Below, in pieces: positions 1-8,374 of a stretch of 64,000 nucleotides of DNA. Position 1 is the first letter of the stretch. Every line of letters begins with the position of its first letter. Source of the stretch: Dyella jiangningensis (GTDB lineage: Bacteria; Pseudomonadota; Gammaproteobacteria; Xanthomonadales; Rhodanobacteraceae). The notes under the pieces are model-generated. The model was not told the DNA's origin. It did no database searches and saw only the letters and a list, made by a program, of their open reading frames with translations. The DNA is taken from the NCBI GenBank assembly GCA_000632805.1, contig CP007444.1:2232001-2296000 (forward strand), written 5' to 3'. A program made the position numbers and the translations under genes.

Positions 1-201
1 GGCGGCAGCGATTCCAGTTCGAACATTGCCGCCGCGTGCTGGTATTGCAACATACATCGACATCGAGCTGGGAAGCCACGCTCGTTTGAAGACTTTCGAG
101 GATTTGTACAGCGACGCATTAAGGCCGGAAGGTGGCATGGGATTCGGCCCCAAAGCGAAAAAATGGGCCCCAAGCCTTCCTTGAACGGAGTCAATGACTA
201 G
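1..201 (+). CDS. HNH endonuclease, C-terminal fragment (5' end outside window)
   Basis: The reading frame is open from the first base to a TAG at 199-201 and gives 66 residues. It begins GGSDSSSNIAAACWYCN followed by IHRHR. The pattern of a glycine pair, an Asn eight or so residues on, then C-x2-CN and a basic stretch, is the second half of an HNH (beta-beta-alpha metal) nuclease motif; the first His of the motif would lie upstream of the window. HNH proteins of this kind are nicking or restriction-like nucleases found in phages, islands and defence loci, so the substrate cannot be named. A basic tail (RRIKAGRW) follows and could help DNA binding. The position beside a tRNA-associated repeat fits an integrated element. 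Confidence 0.7.
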   Translation, partial: GGSDSSSNIAAACWYCNIHRHRAGKPRSFEDFRGFVQRRIKAGRWHGIRPQSEKMGPKPSLNGVND

Positions 202-238
202 AGCAGGCGAGCTTAGAGACTGCGCACGCGATGACCCT

Positions 239-415
239 GGGATTGTTGGGCGCATCCGTGCACCCAACCCCTCCATGCTTCGCACCGTGGGGCGAGCCTG
301 CGGCTGTCCAAGTTTGTTCCAGACAAATTCGTCGGCCCAATAGGTTCTCGTCCCCGCCTCTCCGCCAGAAATGAAAAGCGCCCCGAAAGGGGCGTCTTTC
401 ATTTCTGGCGGAGAG
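239..415. repeat. Direct repeat copy 1 of a tRNA-Ser-linked module
   Basis: This 177-bp stretch, from GGGATTGTTGGG to CTGGCGGAGAG, is repeated with scattered differences at 2566-2745, where its end forms the 3' end of the tRNA-Ser gene. Shared landmarks in order are GGGATTGTTGGG, CACCCAACCCCTCC, CGGCTGTCCAA, TTGTTCCAGACAAATT, GGTTCTCGTCCC, and a GC-rich hairpin ending in CTGGCGGAGAG. The two copies flank the segment holding the two minus-strand genes at 459-2378. This is what one expects of att-like or duplication boundaries, but no integrase is visible. Confidence 0.7.
358..415. repeat. 27-bp near-perfect inverted repeat carrying tRNA 3'-end sequence on both arms
   Basis: Arm 358-384 and arm 389-415 are reverse complements at 25 of 27 positions around a GAAA loop. 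Each arm ends in CTCTCCGCCA read outward-in, which is the acceptor/CCA end of the nearby tRNA-Ser. The inner part (GCGCCCC/GGGGCG) resembles the rho-independent-type hairpin that follows the intact tRNA gene at about 2698-2734. Confidence 0.75.
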
Positions 416-458
416 GGTGTCCGTGCCCAAAGGTGCCCAGTGATGGTGGAGATTTTGA

Positions 459-1565
459 TTAGCCTTCTGGGTTAGGGGGCGCTCCAATGTCCCCATCTGG
501 GAGTTTCAGTATTGGCTCACCGTTCTGGCTGACAAATTTCATGTTCTCAGATGCGGCGGCAATTTCGTTGAAACTGGTGAGATCGACGGCATGCTCGACT
601 GGCTCACCAGCTTTTATGCTGGGAGCTGACATCCTGATGTCGATATTGAAGCCGCGATCGATACGCCCTGCGATTTTCTTTAGTGATTGTCTCAGTTCGA
701 TGGATATTTCGTTAGCTCGACCCTGCTCCAATTGCGCGGAAAAACGCTCCTCCAACTCTTTGGCTAGTTCATCGATACCTGAATCCATCACTCCGTCTGC
801 ATGGTTCTCCACTCCTTGAAGGACCTCTTGCTTTATGCCGACTGCCTTCAGGTCAGCCTTGATCTTTTTTATCTCTAAGAGTTTCTTATAGAGCTCAACA
901 ATTCGCTCTAGAGCAACAGCGACGGCGGCACAAACGGGCGGAGCCGATTCCAGAAAGACAGAGAGATCGGAGGAGGAAATGGTGCGAATCTTGAAGCCAG
1001 GTCTATTGCCCGTTACGAGCTCGGAAAAGACGCCAAGAATTTTATTGAGCTCAGTGAGCTCTTTGCCAAAATTAGCAAGCTTGTTGTGAACGAAGCCTCG
1101 TGGAATCAGGACGCCGATTTCGCACTCACCGGGATCAAGTTCTTCGCTTCCGATATTGAGATGTTCAAAGGCTGAGGTGATCTTTTCAAGGGCTTCAATG
1201 AAAGCAGCCACGTCGTCGACCAGAGAGTTCAATTCCTTGGATGCAACCGCTGGGGTCATCTGATTTCTCGAGAATATCTCCTCAATTTGATAGTCAAGAT
1301 TTGAACCCGTCAGCCACTTGCCGCCAATCTCTTCTAGCACCTGCTGCCAAGTTGCGCTGAAGTGATCAATCTCAGAATGCTGGGTCAGGGCCTCAGTCAG
1401 TAGGTGCCTCACTTGACTGAGTTGCTCCTGGAATTGAGGGGATGCTGGCTGGCTGATCATATTTGCGAGGTCTGACTTTAGCCTGCGCAAATAGGCGCTA
1501 ATTTCATTCTTCGAAAAATCGTTGAGAATCGCTTGAGCAATGGCATTCAATCTTTCCGCGTTCAT
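459..1565 (-). CDS. Orphan protein of unknown function (368 aa), AT-richer than neighbours
   Basis: I do not recognise a family. The ATG at 1565 is preferred over an upstream in-frame start at 1658 because GGGACAGGG lies just before it on the minus strand. The product starts MNAERLNAIAQAI, has no signal peptide or membrane segment, and looks mainly helical. Candidate coiled-coil stretches are rich in Leu/Glu/Lys, for example around the segment VELYKKLLEIKKIKADLK. The C-terminus is short and Pro/Gly rich (GAPPNPEG). Base composition is visibly lower in GC than the genes after 3 kb, with many A/T third positions, which suggests recent transfer. It lies between the HNH fragment and the tRNA-Ser, inside the direct repeats. 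A cytoplasmic island effector or immunity-type protein is possible, but nothing in the sequence proves it. Confidence 0.75.
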   Translation of the reverse strand: MNAERLNAIAQAILNDFSKNEISAYLRRLKSDLANMISQPASPQFQEQLSQVRHLLTEALTQHSEIDHFSATWQQVLEEIGGKWLTGSNLDYQIEEIFSRNQMTPAVASKELNSLVDDVAAFIEALEKITSAFEHLNIGSEELDPGECEIGVLIPRGFVHNKLANFGKELTELNKILGVFSELVTGNRPGFKIRTISSSDLSVFLESAPPVCAAVAVALERIVELYKKLLEIKKIKADLKAVGIKQEVLQGVENHADGVMDSGIDELAKELEERFSAQLEQGRANEISIELRQSLKKIAGRIDRGFNIDIRMSAPSIKAGEPVEHAVDLTSFNEIAAASENMKFVSQNGEPILKLPDGDIGAPPNPEG

Positions 1566-1838
1566 CCCTGTCCCTTTGTTTGGTGCGCCCACAATGAGGC
1601 GCAGTAGATTGCCTGACACACAGTAAAATAAAAGTGGTAACGGAGCAGGTGACTCCAAAGAAAAGCAAACTGGGGTCAGAGTGCACTTTCCTGATTACTC
1701 TCATGCAAAAAGTGCACATTGATTCAGTTTTGGATAGCCCCCGCTCAACCGCTGAAAAGCCGCAGAGCCCCCTCGACTGCCTCATAGGCGAACCAGTACA
1801 TCGCAACTGGATAAATTACATATGCTGCGTTCCCGCGA
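1566..1838. other. Intergenic stretch with a GTGCACTTT inverted repeat, possible REP/RAYT remnant
   Basis: At 1681-1717 GTGCACTTT and AAAGTGCAC form a perfect 9-bp inverted repeat. It is immediately preceded by CTGGGGTCAGA. GGGGTCAGAGTGCACTTT-like sequence is, to my knowledge, common at the ends of REP-associated tyrosine transposase elements in related genomes. No transposase is encoded here, so this would be at most a remnant. The rest of the gap holds no convincing gene. Confidence 0.35.
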
Positions 1839-2378
1839 TCAGTTCCTTACAGGCCAACCGTAGATCTGGCTCAACGCACCTATCGCCACCTCATCCATGA
1901 AGCGATCAGGCGTTCCCGACACGAATGTAAAACCCGTGGCCGTGCGTTTGTCTGTCGCCGCAGCAATTAGCTCGTGCGTGCTGACGTCATAGAGCTCCAC
2001 CGATACATTCAGTTTGTCGCCGTTGCCAGACCACGCAGTGGCGTTGTCTTCCCATAGGGTGATGGTGCTCTTCATCACATAGGCATAGCCATTGCGCTGC
2101 GCCTCTTCAAATCCCCTAGAAAGATCCATGGTTTGACTCGTATTCAACGGCACACCATGGGCCGAGAGGGTCTTGCGCAACGCAGCCACCATGCCCTGCC
2201 CACTGCCAGTTGCCGGATCTTGCCCTTTCTCCTGACCGTCCCGTACGTTCAGTAGAAGCACCTTTCCTTGCGGGGCTACTTGGTGGCCCGACATTGCACC
2301 GCCCTCTTTTACTTGGCGCGGCACTGAACAACCAATAAGCAACATGGCCGAGGTAGCGACCAGGAACAAACGCTTCAT
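1839..2378 (-). CDS. Small outer-membrane lipoprotein, DUF4823-like (179 aa)
   Basis: Translation from the ATG at 2378 gives MKRLFLVATSAMLLIGCSVPR, a lipoprotein signal peptide with lipobox LIGC, so the mature protein should start at Cys17 and be anchored in a membrane, probably the outer one. An upstream in-frame start at 2411 would add 11 residues before the signal and is rejected. The body resembles DUF4823 lipoproteins of Pseudomonas and relatives: a nucleotide-free alpha/beta fold with the segments KVLLLNVRDG, GYAYVMKSTITLWED and LNVSVELYDV. The function of this family is unknown. It sits within the direct-repeat-flanked segment downstream of tRNA-Ser, so it may be cargo of the same acquired element. 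The family call is from memory and is moderate. Confidence 0.7.
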   Translation of the reverse strand: MKRLFLVATSAMLLIGCSVPRQVKEGGAMSGHQVAPQGKVLLLNVRDGQEKGQDPATGSGQGMVAALRKTLSAHGVPLNTSQTMDLSRGFEEAQRNGYAYVMKSTITLWEDNATAWSGNGDKLNVSVELYDVSTHELIAAATDKRTATGFTFVSGTPDRFMDEVAIGALSQIYGWPVRN

Positions 2379-2565
2379 GAGACCCCCTGTCTCTGGCTTT
2401 CGATAGAACAACCAAATTAATCGAAAGCGTGTGCGATTTCACACTGCATGGCAGCGAAGGACAGGGTCACTGGATTTGTCGAACCCGCGTGGGTTCTCAC
2501 CCAGTCGCTTCATCAGAAACGCAAAACGCCCCTTTCGGGCGCTTTGCGTTTCTGGCGGAGAGAGT

Positions 2566-2745
2566 GGGATTGTTGGGTGCGCATCCATGCACCCAACCCC
2601 TCCGCGCTTCGCGCTACGGGGCCAGCCTTCGGCTGTCCAAATTTGTTCCAGACAAATTTGTCGAACCAGTGGGTTCTCGTCCCGGTCTGTCCATCAGAAA
2701 TGAAAAACGCCCCTTTCGGGGCGCTTTTCATTTCTGGCGGAGAGA
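2566..2745. repeat. Direct repeat copy 2 of the tRNA-Ser-linked module
   Basis: Second copy of the 239-415 module. It starts GGGATTGTTGGG and ends inside the tRNA-Ser acceptor stem (CTGGCGGAGAGA). Just before it, at about 2516-2565, lies a third copy of the hairpin part alone (CATCAGAAACGC, a GCCC/GGGC stem, then CTGGCGGAGAGAGTGGGA). The hairpin/tRNA-end unit thus occurs three times within 2.4 kb. Confidence 0.7.
2696..2734 (-). terminator. Hairpin after tRNA-Ser (candidate terminator)
   Basis: GAAATGAAAAACGCCCC and GGGGCGCTTTTCATTTC form a long stem directly behind the 3' CCA of the tRNA gene. An A/T-rich lower stem flanks a GC-rich upper stem. It would end transcription of the minus-strand tRNA and resembles the copies at 358-415 and 2516-2555. 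Confidence 0.6.
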
Positions 2746-2824
2746 GTGGGATTCGAACCCACGGTAGGCTTACACCTACGGCAGTTTTCAAGACTGCTGC
2801 CTTAAACCACTCGGCCATCTCTCC
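2735..2824 (-). tRNA. tRNA-Ser(UGA), CCA encoded
   Basis: Read on the minus strand the gene starts GGAGAGATGGCCGAGTGG and ends CCCACTCTCTCCGCCA. The 7-bp acceptor GGAGAGA/TCTCTCC pairs fully, the discriminator is G, and CCA is encoded. The anticodon arm is GCAGT-CTTGAAA-ACTGC with anticodon TGA. A long variable arm (CGTAGGTGTAAGCCTACCG) marks a class II tRNA, and GGGTTCGAATCCC is the T arm. serS, whose enzyme charges this tRNA, lies about 670 bp upstream. tRNA-Ser genes are frequent integration targets, and this one is embedded in repeats on both sides. Confidence 0.97.
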
Positions 2825-3094
2825 GATTTGTCTCCGCAGCAGGCGCGCTATGCGCGCCGCTACGGCAGTTTGATTCCGGGCATCCTGCCCTCCACCCCTT
2901 CGGGGCCATCGACTTCGTCGATGTTCGCTTCGGCTTCCTGCCTTCGCGTCAAGACTGCTGCCTTAAACCACTCGGCCATCTCTCCGATTTGTCGCCGCGA
3001 ACAGGCGCGCTATGCGCGCCGCTACGGCAGTTTGATTCCGGGCATCCTGCCCTCCACCCCTTCGGGGCCATCGACTTCGTCGATGTTCGCTTCG
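2788..3094. repeat. Tandem ~145-bp duplication containing the 5' half of tRNA-Ser plus its upstream flank
   Basis: The sequence from about 2788 (anticodon of tRNA-Ser) to about 2932 recurs at 2949-3094 with a shift of 161-162 bp and few differences. Shared landmarks are the tRNA 5' half, GCGCGCTATGCGCGCCGC, TTTGATTCCGGGCATCCTG, and ATCGACTTCGTCGATGTTCG. The rest of 2825-3124 holds no gene; short open frames there lie within the repeats. Confidence 0.85.
2949..2985 (-). pseudogene. tRNA-Ser fragment (5' half, broken in the anticodon loop)
   Basis: The 37 bases are identical to 2788-2824 and cover the acceptor 5' strand, D arm and half the anticodon arm of tRNA-Ser(UGA), then stop at the anticodon. 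There is no variable arm, T arm or 3' acceptor strand, so it cannot make a tRNA. It is the product of the tandem duplication described for 2788-3094. Confidence 0.85.
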
Positions 3095-3124
3095 ATTGGC
3101 CTTCGCGACAGGGCCGCCATCCTA

Positions 3125-3484
3125 TCAGGAATGGGCTCTTCCCTGCCCCTTTTTCGACAACGCGATCATCGCCCACAGCATGATGCCGACCGGAACGGCG
3201 GCGCCGATCAAGGGGAGCAGCAACACCGGTTGGCGGATCACCATCGGCACCAGTTGAGTGGCGGCGGCGAAGGCGATCACGGCGAAGCGCAGCTTGCGGC
3301 TGTGACGGGCGAACCAGAAGGCGCCGAGAACCAGCACGGTGGCGATGATGCTCAGCACCAGGTCCACCGTGGGGATCTCGAACATGCTGACCAGCCCGAG
3401 GCGGGTCAGCAGTTCGGTGGCCAGGATGGTCAGCAGCGTGTAGCTGGCGGCGAGTTCGACCTTGTCCCAGCGCTGGTTGCTCAT
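3125..3484 (-). CDS. Small integral membrane protein of unknown function (119 aa)
   Basis: The ATG at 3484 (MSNQRWDKVELAASYTLL) lies 8 nt after the serS stop, which suggests translational linkage to serS. The longer open frame up to 3802 overlaps serS and is rejected. The product has about four hydrophobic segments: roughly residues 12-32, 37-57, 66-86 and 90-108. A basic loop (RHSRKLR) lies between the second and third. I recognise no family. It ends KKGQGRAHS. The position immediately behind serS is the only functional hint. Confidence 0.75.
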   Translation of the reverse strand: MSNQRWDKVELAASYTLLTILATELLTRLGLVSMFEIPTVDLVLSIIATVLVLGAFWFARHSRKLRFAVIAFAAATQLVPMVIRQPVLLLPLIGAAVPVGIMLWAMIALSKKGQGRAHS

Positions 3485-3492
3485 GGCCGGGC

Positions 3493-4785
<1,293 letters not shown>

Positions 4786-4899
4786 TCAGGGCATCGGAAC
4801 CGGGGATTATCGCCGCCGGGCGCCGGGGGTCGCAATGTCGCGGGCCGAAGCGGGCTGGAATGGCCACCCCGGCCATCCGCGGCCGTGCCCGGCAGGCCG

Positions 4900-5544
4900 C
4901 TAGGCCTGTTTCGCGGGCCGGTAGACGTGCGCCACCACGCCCGAGCGAAAGACGGTCGTCGAGCGAAGCTCCAGGTCCATCGGCTTGGCGACCTGGCTGA
5001 AGAGCGGCTGCCCCTTGCCCAGCACCACCGGGTGCACGACCAGCCGGTATTCGTCGATAAGGCCGGCCGCCGCCAGGCTTTGCGCAAAGCTGGCGCCGCC
5101 GTGGGCCAGGATGAATTTGCCCTGCTGCTGCTTGAGCCGGTGGACCTCGGCCACCAGGTCGCCATGAGCCACCTCGGCCTCGGCCCAGCTCTTGCGGCTC
5201 GCCAACTGCGCCGGGGTCTCGGCGGCCGCTTCCTGCGCCTTGGCATCCTGCGCGGCGGCCGAGGTGCGGCCCGCATCGAGGTCCAGGGATTTCTGCCGCG
5301 TGAAGACGACCTTGGGGATCTCGTTCATGGCCGCCGCCATGGGATGGTTTGCCGTTGGCCAAAACCGCGCCATGTCGAAATACGACCGGCTGCCCATCGC
5401 ATGCACGCCCGCCTGCCAAAGCGTCTCCTCCACCCAGGCGCGGCTGCCTTCGTCGCTGCTGCGAAACACCCAATCGATCTCACCATTGGGGCCGGCCACG
5501 AAGCCGTCGAGCGATATGGACATCTTCAGGATGAGCGGGCGCAT
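4900..5544 (-). CDS. Dihydrofolate reductase-family (RibD C-terminal-like) protein
   Basis: The 214-residue product starts MRPLILKMSISLDGFVAGP, the typical opening of RibD_C/dihydrofolate reductase-like proteins, and contains GSRSYFDMARFW and, further on, ILAHGGASFAQSLAAAGLIDEYRLVVHPVVLGKGQPLF (given here only as landmarks, residues about 140-178). These are the NADPH-binding and substrate-pocket elements of the fold. The family reduces pyrimidine or unknown substrates with NADPH; many single-domain members have no assigned substrate. A central Ala/Gln-rich segment (around residues 90-120) is longer than in typical members. The ATG at 5544 is the first in frame. It faces away from serS transcriptionally only by a 126-bp gap, and no operon partner is obvious. 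Confidence 0.85.
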   Translation of the reverse strand: MRPLILKMSISLDGFVAGPNGEIDWVFRSSDEGSRAWVEETLWQAGVHAMGSRSYFDMARFWPTANHPMAAAMNEIPKVVFTRQKSLDLDAGRTSAAAQDAKAQEAAAETPAQLASRKSWAEAEVAHGDLVAEVHRLKQQQGKFILAHGGASFAQSLAAAGLIDEYRLVVHPVVLGKGQPLFSQVAKPMDLELRSTTVFRSGVVAHVYRPAKQA

Positions 5545-5950
5545 CGGCTGGTTTCCTTGGTTGGCGTTGCCTTCTCTAGGGTGACGTATGGGCAGGCCGG
5601 GTTTCGACAGGTGGGCCGAATTATGTTGGTTGGGTGTGGTGCGGCGACCCTTGGACCCCGTGCTGGGCGAAACGATCGGGCCCGTAGGGGCCCTTCGCTT
5701 GCCTGGTCACCTTCTCCTGGCCAGGCAGGAGAAGGTCGCCAGGCCGCCACAGCGACCCGGATGCCCGCCGCGCAAGAGAAGTTTCCTTCCGTCGCAGGCG
5801 TCCATCTGGCGAAAAGGGCGCTACGTGCCTCAAGCGCCTGCGCAAAGAAGGCGACGCAGGAAGCCACGAACCCGCTCGTCAGAGGGCCGCGTGCGGTCGA
5901 GAAGGTGCTCGGCAACCTGGCCGACCAGCCTCGCCGGTCACCGCACGCGA
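5545..5950. other. 406-bp gene-free stretch with a perfect hairpin
   Basis: No convincing gene is seen here; the open frames lack a recognisable domain. At 5709-5736 ACCTTCTCCTG and CAGGAGAAGGT form a perfect 11-bp stem with a 6-nt loop. This resembles dispersed intergenic palindromes rather than a terminator, since no T-run follows on either strand. The rest may hold promoter sequence for the reductase gene at 4900-5544. Confidence 0.5.
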
Positions 5951-7378
5951 TCACCGGCTCGGGGACGCCAAGGTCCGGCGCTTCATCGCTTCGACTCGCG
6001 GCGTTTGCTGCGCTGCCTCCGCGCCGGCAATTCGAAGCACCTCTTCCACAGCGGCCATCGGGCGCAGTGGGTCATCGGTCATTCGGACATCGGGTTCTAC
6101 GAATATCGGCATGGCCTCTCCTGATGGCCGGGTCAGGATGAAGCGGGGCGCGGTGACAGTCAGGCCTGAGTTCGGCAGGGAGAACGACTGTATGCCGCCG
6201 GTCTGCGCGGTTCTGACGACGCCACCTTGGCCAGCGACTGTTCCAAATTTGAAGTCCTGCACGGTGTTACTGAAAAGTACGGCTGACGAGTACGTTTGCC
6301 TGCCAACAAGCAGATAGAGCTTTCCGCTGTAGTGGAGTGGGTCGTCGAGCTGCGGCTGGATCAGGCGGTCGATATGTCCACGCACGATCTCGCCGACTTG
6401 TTGCCCGGCATCAACGTGACCCGGTGTCACCTTTTTTTCATAGCCTGATGCCCAGCGATACGGCTTGTCGGCGATGTAGCGCAGGATGCCTTGCATCCAC
6501 ATGTCGTCGTCGCCGCCACCGTTCTGCCGGACGTCGACAATCAACACGTCGATTCCTTCGTCTTTTATCTCTTTGAAGACTTGCCCGGTGAATGCATAGA
6601 ACTTCGCCCTATCGGCCCAGCTGAACGTATTGACGGTAAGGAGCGCGGCGTGACCAGGTAGCTTTTTGAAGCTGAAAGCCTTGTCGAATACCGACCTCTT
6701 CGCCAAATAGACCGGCTCTGCGTCGCTTCCCGCAAGCCGTGCCGTTGAGCCTCCGATGACGATATCGAATCGTTCGGGAGCGCCATACATCTTCCAATAG
6801 AAGAACCACCACCGATTGGAAAGCAGCGAAGTGCGAAAAACCGTCGTATCGCCATGCATGCGTGCGAGTAGCGTCTTGGTCACCTCGTCGGCGCCAATTC
6901 CGTTGATAGAGGAGATGGCTCTACCGGCATAAGGTGTTGAGCCGCCTCCTAGTTTGGCTGTAACGATCAACTTCCCCGCGTCATTGATGACCACCTCGAA
7001 AGGAAACAGCACGCCACCGTTGTGCAGATGCTCTTTTGTGGCGGCAACCCAGTCGCTGTAGCCGATAAGCAGGTGGCCATCCGCCATGATCGGATTCAGC
7101 TTCGCGAATAAACGCCACGCCTGGTCGATGTCCAATGGGCCGCGCACATCCTTCGCCATCTGCTCCTCTTGCTCGTTGAAGGCCGCTTCATCCATCGAGT
7201 GGCTGGGATCGGGATGTGTAGCCCTGATCGAGTCCATCGCGTAGGCAAGGTCTTGACGCAACTGATCAGTCGAGAGCTGCTTTTGCGCGGGAATGCTCTG
7301 CGCAATGGCCTGGGCCGTGCAGAGGATGCCAAGAAAAAACGTAGTGCCGAGCGTCAACAGCTTCCGCGCTGTGATCAT
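5951..7378 (-). CDS. S41-family peptidase, secreted
   Basis: The 475-residue product has a signal peptide (about residues 1-26, ...ILCTAQAIAQS). An alpha-helical N-terminal part follows, then the tail-specific protease core: PIMADGHLLIG and, in the C-terminal half, YLLVGRQTYSSAVLFSN, where Ser of the TYSSA motif is the expected nucleophile. A canonical PDZ is not obvious, as in many tricorn/retinoid-binding-like S41 proteins. It should act in the periplasm or outside. Two palindromes about 170-200 bp upstream (7545-7576) could be its operator. No operon partner is seen; the next minus-strand gene upstream ends at 7734. Substrate unknown. Confidence 0.88.
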   Translation of the reverse strand: MITARKLLTLGTTFFLGILCTAQAIAQSIPAQKQLSTDQLRQDLAYAMDSIRATHPDPSHSMDEAAFNEQEEQMAKDVRGPLDIDQAWRLFAKLNPIMADGHLLIGYSDWVAATKEHLHNGGVLFPFEVVINDAGKLIVTAKLGGGSTPYAGRAISSINGIGADEVTKTLLARMHGDTTVFRTSLLSNRWWFFYWKMYGAPERFDIVIGGSTARLAGSDAEPVYLAKRSVFDKAFSFKKLPGHAALLTVNTFSWADRAKFYAFTGQVFKEIKDEGIDVLIVDVRQNGGGDDDMWMQGILRYIADKPYRWASGYEKKVTPGHVDAGQQVGEIVRGHIDRLIQPQLDDPLHYSGKLYLLVGRQTYSSAVLFSNTVQDFKFGTVAGQGGVVRTAQTGGIQSFSLPNSGLTVTAPRFILTRPSGEAMPIFVEPDVRMTDDPLRPMAAVEEVLRIAGAEAAQQTPRVEAMKRRTLASPSR

Positions 7379-7733
7379 GAGCAGAATCCTTGCCTGTGTT
7401 TGGAATGACGGTGAGATTGGAAACGAGGCGAATGACGGAGAACCATCAGCCCAGCGTGTGCGTAAGCAATAGTTACGCCAACGACGCCGCCATCGATACC
7501 CAAAGGGAACACCTGCTTAGATGCACACCAGGCAGCGGCTCACTGTCCGCGGACGACCGGCCGACTGTCCGGACAGCCGGGCAGTGCCGGCAGAGACCAC
7601 GGCGCGATCGCCCAGCGGGTAACACTCATGCAACGAGTAGAACCACCGTCCGGCACGGAAGTCCGTGACCCCACGGGGCTCCGCTCGGGCGCACGGCGTG
7701 CGCTCCCGCAAGGGAGCGCTGCGCCATGCAACG
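7379..7733. other. 355-bp intergenic region with operator-like palindromes and a hairpin
   Basis: Apart from the two palindromes at 7545-7576 there is a GCGCTCCC-GCAA-GGGAGCGC hairpin at 7700-7719, just behind the stop of the gene at 7734-8309, which may end its transcript although no T-run follows. Short open frames here have no recognisable domain. Confidence 0.5.
7545..7576. promoter_or_regulatory. Pair of palindromes 21 bp apart, candidate repressor operator
   Basis: GTCCGCGGAC at 7545-7554 and CTGTCCGGACAG at 7565-7576 are both perfect palindromes with shared TGTCC-GGAC half-sites. Their centres are 21 bp apart, two turns of the helix. This arrangement is typical of cooperative binding by a dimeric helix-turn-helix repressor. 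The nearest promoter it could control belongs to the S41 peptidase gene. Confidence 0.5.
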
Positions 7734-8309
7734 TCAGGCAGTGCGGCTGTGATTGCGGCCTAGCCACCACGCCATGACCGCACCGGCGATCAACCAGCCG
7801 ATCACCTGTTCGATCAGCGCGGCCACGGTGAAATTGGTGGGGAAGCGATACCAGTTCCAGTACGGCACCAGCGTGCTGAGCCAGGCGAATACCGATGCTG
7901 CCAGCGCGATGCTGAGCCGTGTGGCAAAACTGAAAGCCGCGAGGCTCATGACGAAGGCGAGTGCCAGCGCCGACAGCGTGTCCGACGCCCACTGCCGCGG
8001 CAGTTGGGCACTCATGTCGGAGAGATCATCGCCTTGCGGCAGGTACACCATGAAGGCGTAGGGCGACCCCTTGGCCTTCGCCGAATAGGCGTCCATCGCG
8101 GCCTTTTCGTGCATCTTGGCCGGGTCGATCGAAGGCAGGATGTAGACGCCGGGGCTGTTGCCCAGACCCGGCTGCAACGACGCGAGCACGGTGTCTTCGC
8201 TCACCGGCTGGCGCATGCCCACTTCACCCAGGCCCAGCGCCATGTGTGCGACGGCGCCCCACAGGAACATCACGATACCGCCCATCAGAGCTGCAACGAG
8301 TACCCGCAT
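7734..8309 (-). CDS. Membrane protein of unknown function (191 aa)
   Basis: The start is taken at the ATG at 8309 (MRVLVAALMGGIVMFLWGAVAHM). The longer open frame to 8438 overlaps the neighbouring gene 8375-9004 and lacks support. An N-terminal hydrophobic helix (residues 2-24) is followed by a hydrophilic region of about 85 residues that includes a proline-rich turn (PSIDPAKMHEKAAM), predicted outside. Two or three membrane helices follow near residues 115-185 and the protein ends RNHSRTA. Similar proteins are widespread conserved hypotheticals in Xanthomonadales; I know no function. It is 65 bp downstream of the isomerase gene on the same strand. Confidence 0.8.
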   Translation of the reverse strand: MRVLVAALMGGIVMFLWGAVAHMALGLGEVGMRQPVSEDTVLASLQPGLGNSPGVYILPSIDPAKMHEKAAMDAYSAKAKGSPYAFMVYLPQGDDLSDMSAQLPRQWASDTLSALALAFVMSLAAFSFATRLSIALAASVFAWLSTLVPYWNWYRFPTNFTVAALIEQVIGWLIAGAVMAWWLGRNHSRTA

Positions 8310-8374
8310 GACGGTGCTCCCGCGTGATTGTTGGCGCGACCAATCTATGTCCGCCGCTGCCACGGCCGCAAGCC

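Noticed and set aside
5526-6124. Possible genes on either strand in the gap upstream of the RibD-fold gene
   Set aside because: The 142- and 178-codon frames have no recognisable domain and include a perfect palindrome; composition fits intergenic repeat sequence.
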